DNA from: PWPR01 sp046542315
GTDB lineage: Bacteria > Bacillota > UBA994 > PWPR01
Reading direction: 5' to 3'
DNA: 14,952 bases
NCBI GenBank assembly: GCA_046542315.1
Contig: JBKHBO010000046.1
Span: 1-14,952, forward strand
The notes under the pieces: model-generated
Database searches by the model: none
Told to the model about the DNA's origin: nothing
Seen by the model: the letters and a program-made list of their open reading frames with translations, nothing else
Translations under genes and position numbers: made by a program
Shown here: positions 14,830 through 14,952 of the stretch, one piece after another
Layout: every line of letters starts with the position of its first letter
Numbering within the stretch: the first letter of the stretch is position 1

Positions 14830-14952
14830 ATGACAAAGAAGCTAATAATTATATTTGCTTTGTTAATTATACTGTCATCTTGTTCAAATATGGAGAATGT
14901 AGAAGATGCCAACCCTAATCAACCTCCCCCAGAAGATAGTAATGAATTTGAA
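14830..14952 (+). CDS. N-terminal part of a lipoprotein, running off the window
   Basis: Forty-one codons are visible and the frame is open at the edge. It begins MTKKLIIIFALLIILSSCSN, a lipoprotein signal with lipobox LSSC (Cys18). A low-complexity acidic, proline-rich linker follows (DANPNQPPPEDSNEFE), as is common between the lipid anchor and a folded surface domain. The functional domain lies outside the window. GGGGGGT at 14816-14822 is the ribosome binding site. The ATG at 14825 is followed at once by TGA, so 14830 is the start. It lies 78 bases after the GGDEF/HD-GYP gene with no terminator visible between them, so read-through is possible. Confidence 0.75.
   Translation, partial: MTKKLIIIFALLIILSSCSNMENVEDANPNQPPPEDSNEFE

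Overview
The window is strongly A+T-rich chromosomal DNA of a low-GC Gram-positive type, most likely an anaerobic Clostridia/Firmicutes lineage. This is an inference from several signs. Shine-Dalgarno sites are strong (GGAGG, GAGGTGA). GTG and TTG starts are frequent. Promoters are TATAAT-like, several with a TGn extended -10. The gene families (oligoendopeptidase F, YugP-type zinc peptidase, stand-alone small alarmone synthetase, multi-PAS GGDEF/HD-GYP proteins) fit the same group. No tRNA, rRNA, CRISPR array, transposase or phage gene is visible, and species cannot be fixed from the sequence alone.

Region 1 (1-2394): two small minus-strand genes run leftwards, a PH-like 95-residue protein and a secreted protein that ends abruptly. 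Divergent from them is a large HTH regulator with an unfamiliar 430-residue C-terminal part. The intergenic space holds three adjacent dyad elements overlapping the regulator's promoter.

Region 2 (2414-4916): a membrane diguanylate cyclase with its own promoter and a 5'-UTR hairpin; a roughly 480-base gene-poor stretch with the apparent remains of a small minus-strand gene; an AhpD-like CxxC protein; and a convergent five-helix membrane protein sharing a bidirectional terminator with it.

Region 3 (5092-8863): an orphan type IV pilin-like protein whose C-terminal two thirds looks like a beta-helix, then oligoendopeptidase F and a GNAT acetyltransferase forming a tight pair that ends in a strong terminator.

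Region 4 (8868-11200): a minus-strand operon, in transcription order a TraB/GumN-family lipoprotein, a membrane-anchored YugP-type zinc peptidase and a small (p)ppGpp synthetase. The last junction is translationally coupled.

Region 5 (11261-14952): a 1095-residue cytosolic protein with about six PAS modules followed by GGDEF and HD-GYP domains, both with intact motifs, then the start of a lipoprotein gene running off the window.

Two second-messenger systems recur: c-di-GMP (two GGDEF proteins, one also HD-GYP) and (p)ppGpp. They sit among cell-surface genes (pilin-like, lipoproteins, membrane peptidase), so envelope and surface behaviour tuned to internal state is a reasonable but unproven reading of the neighbourhood.
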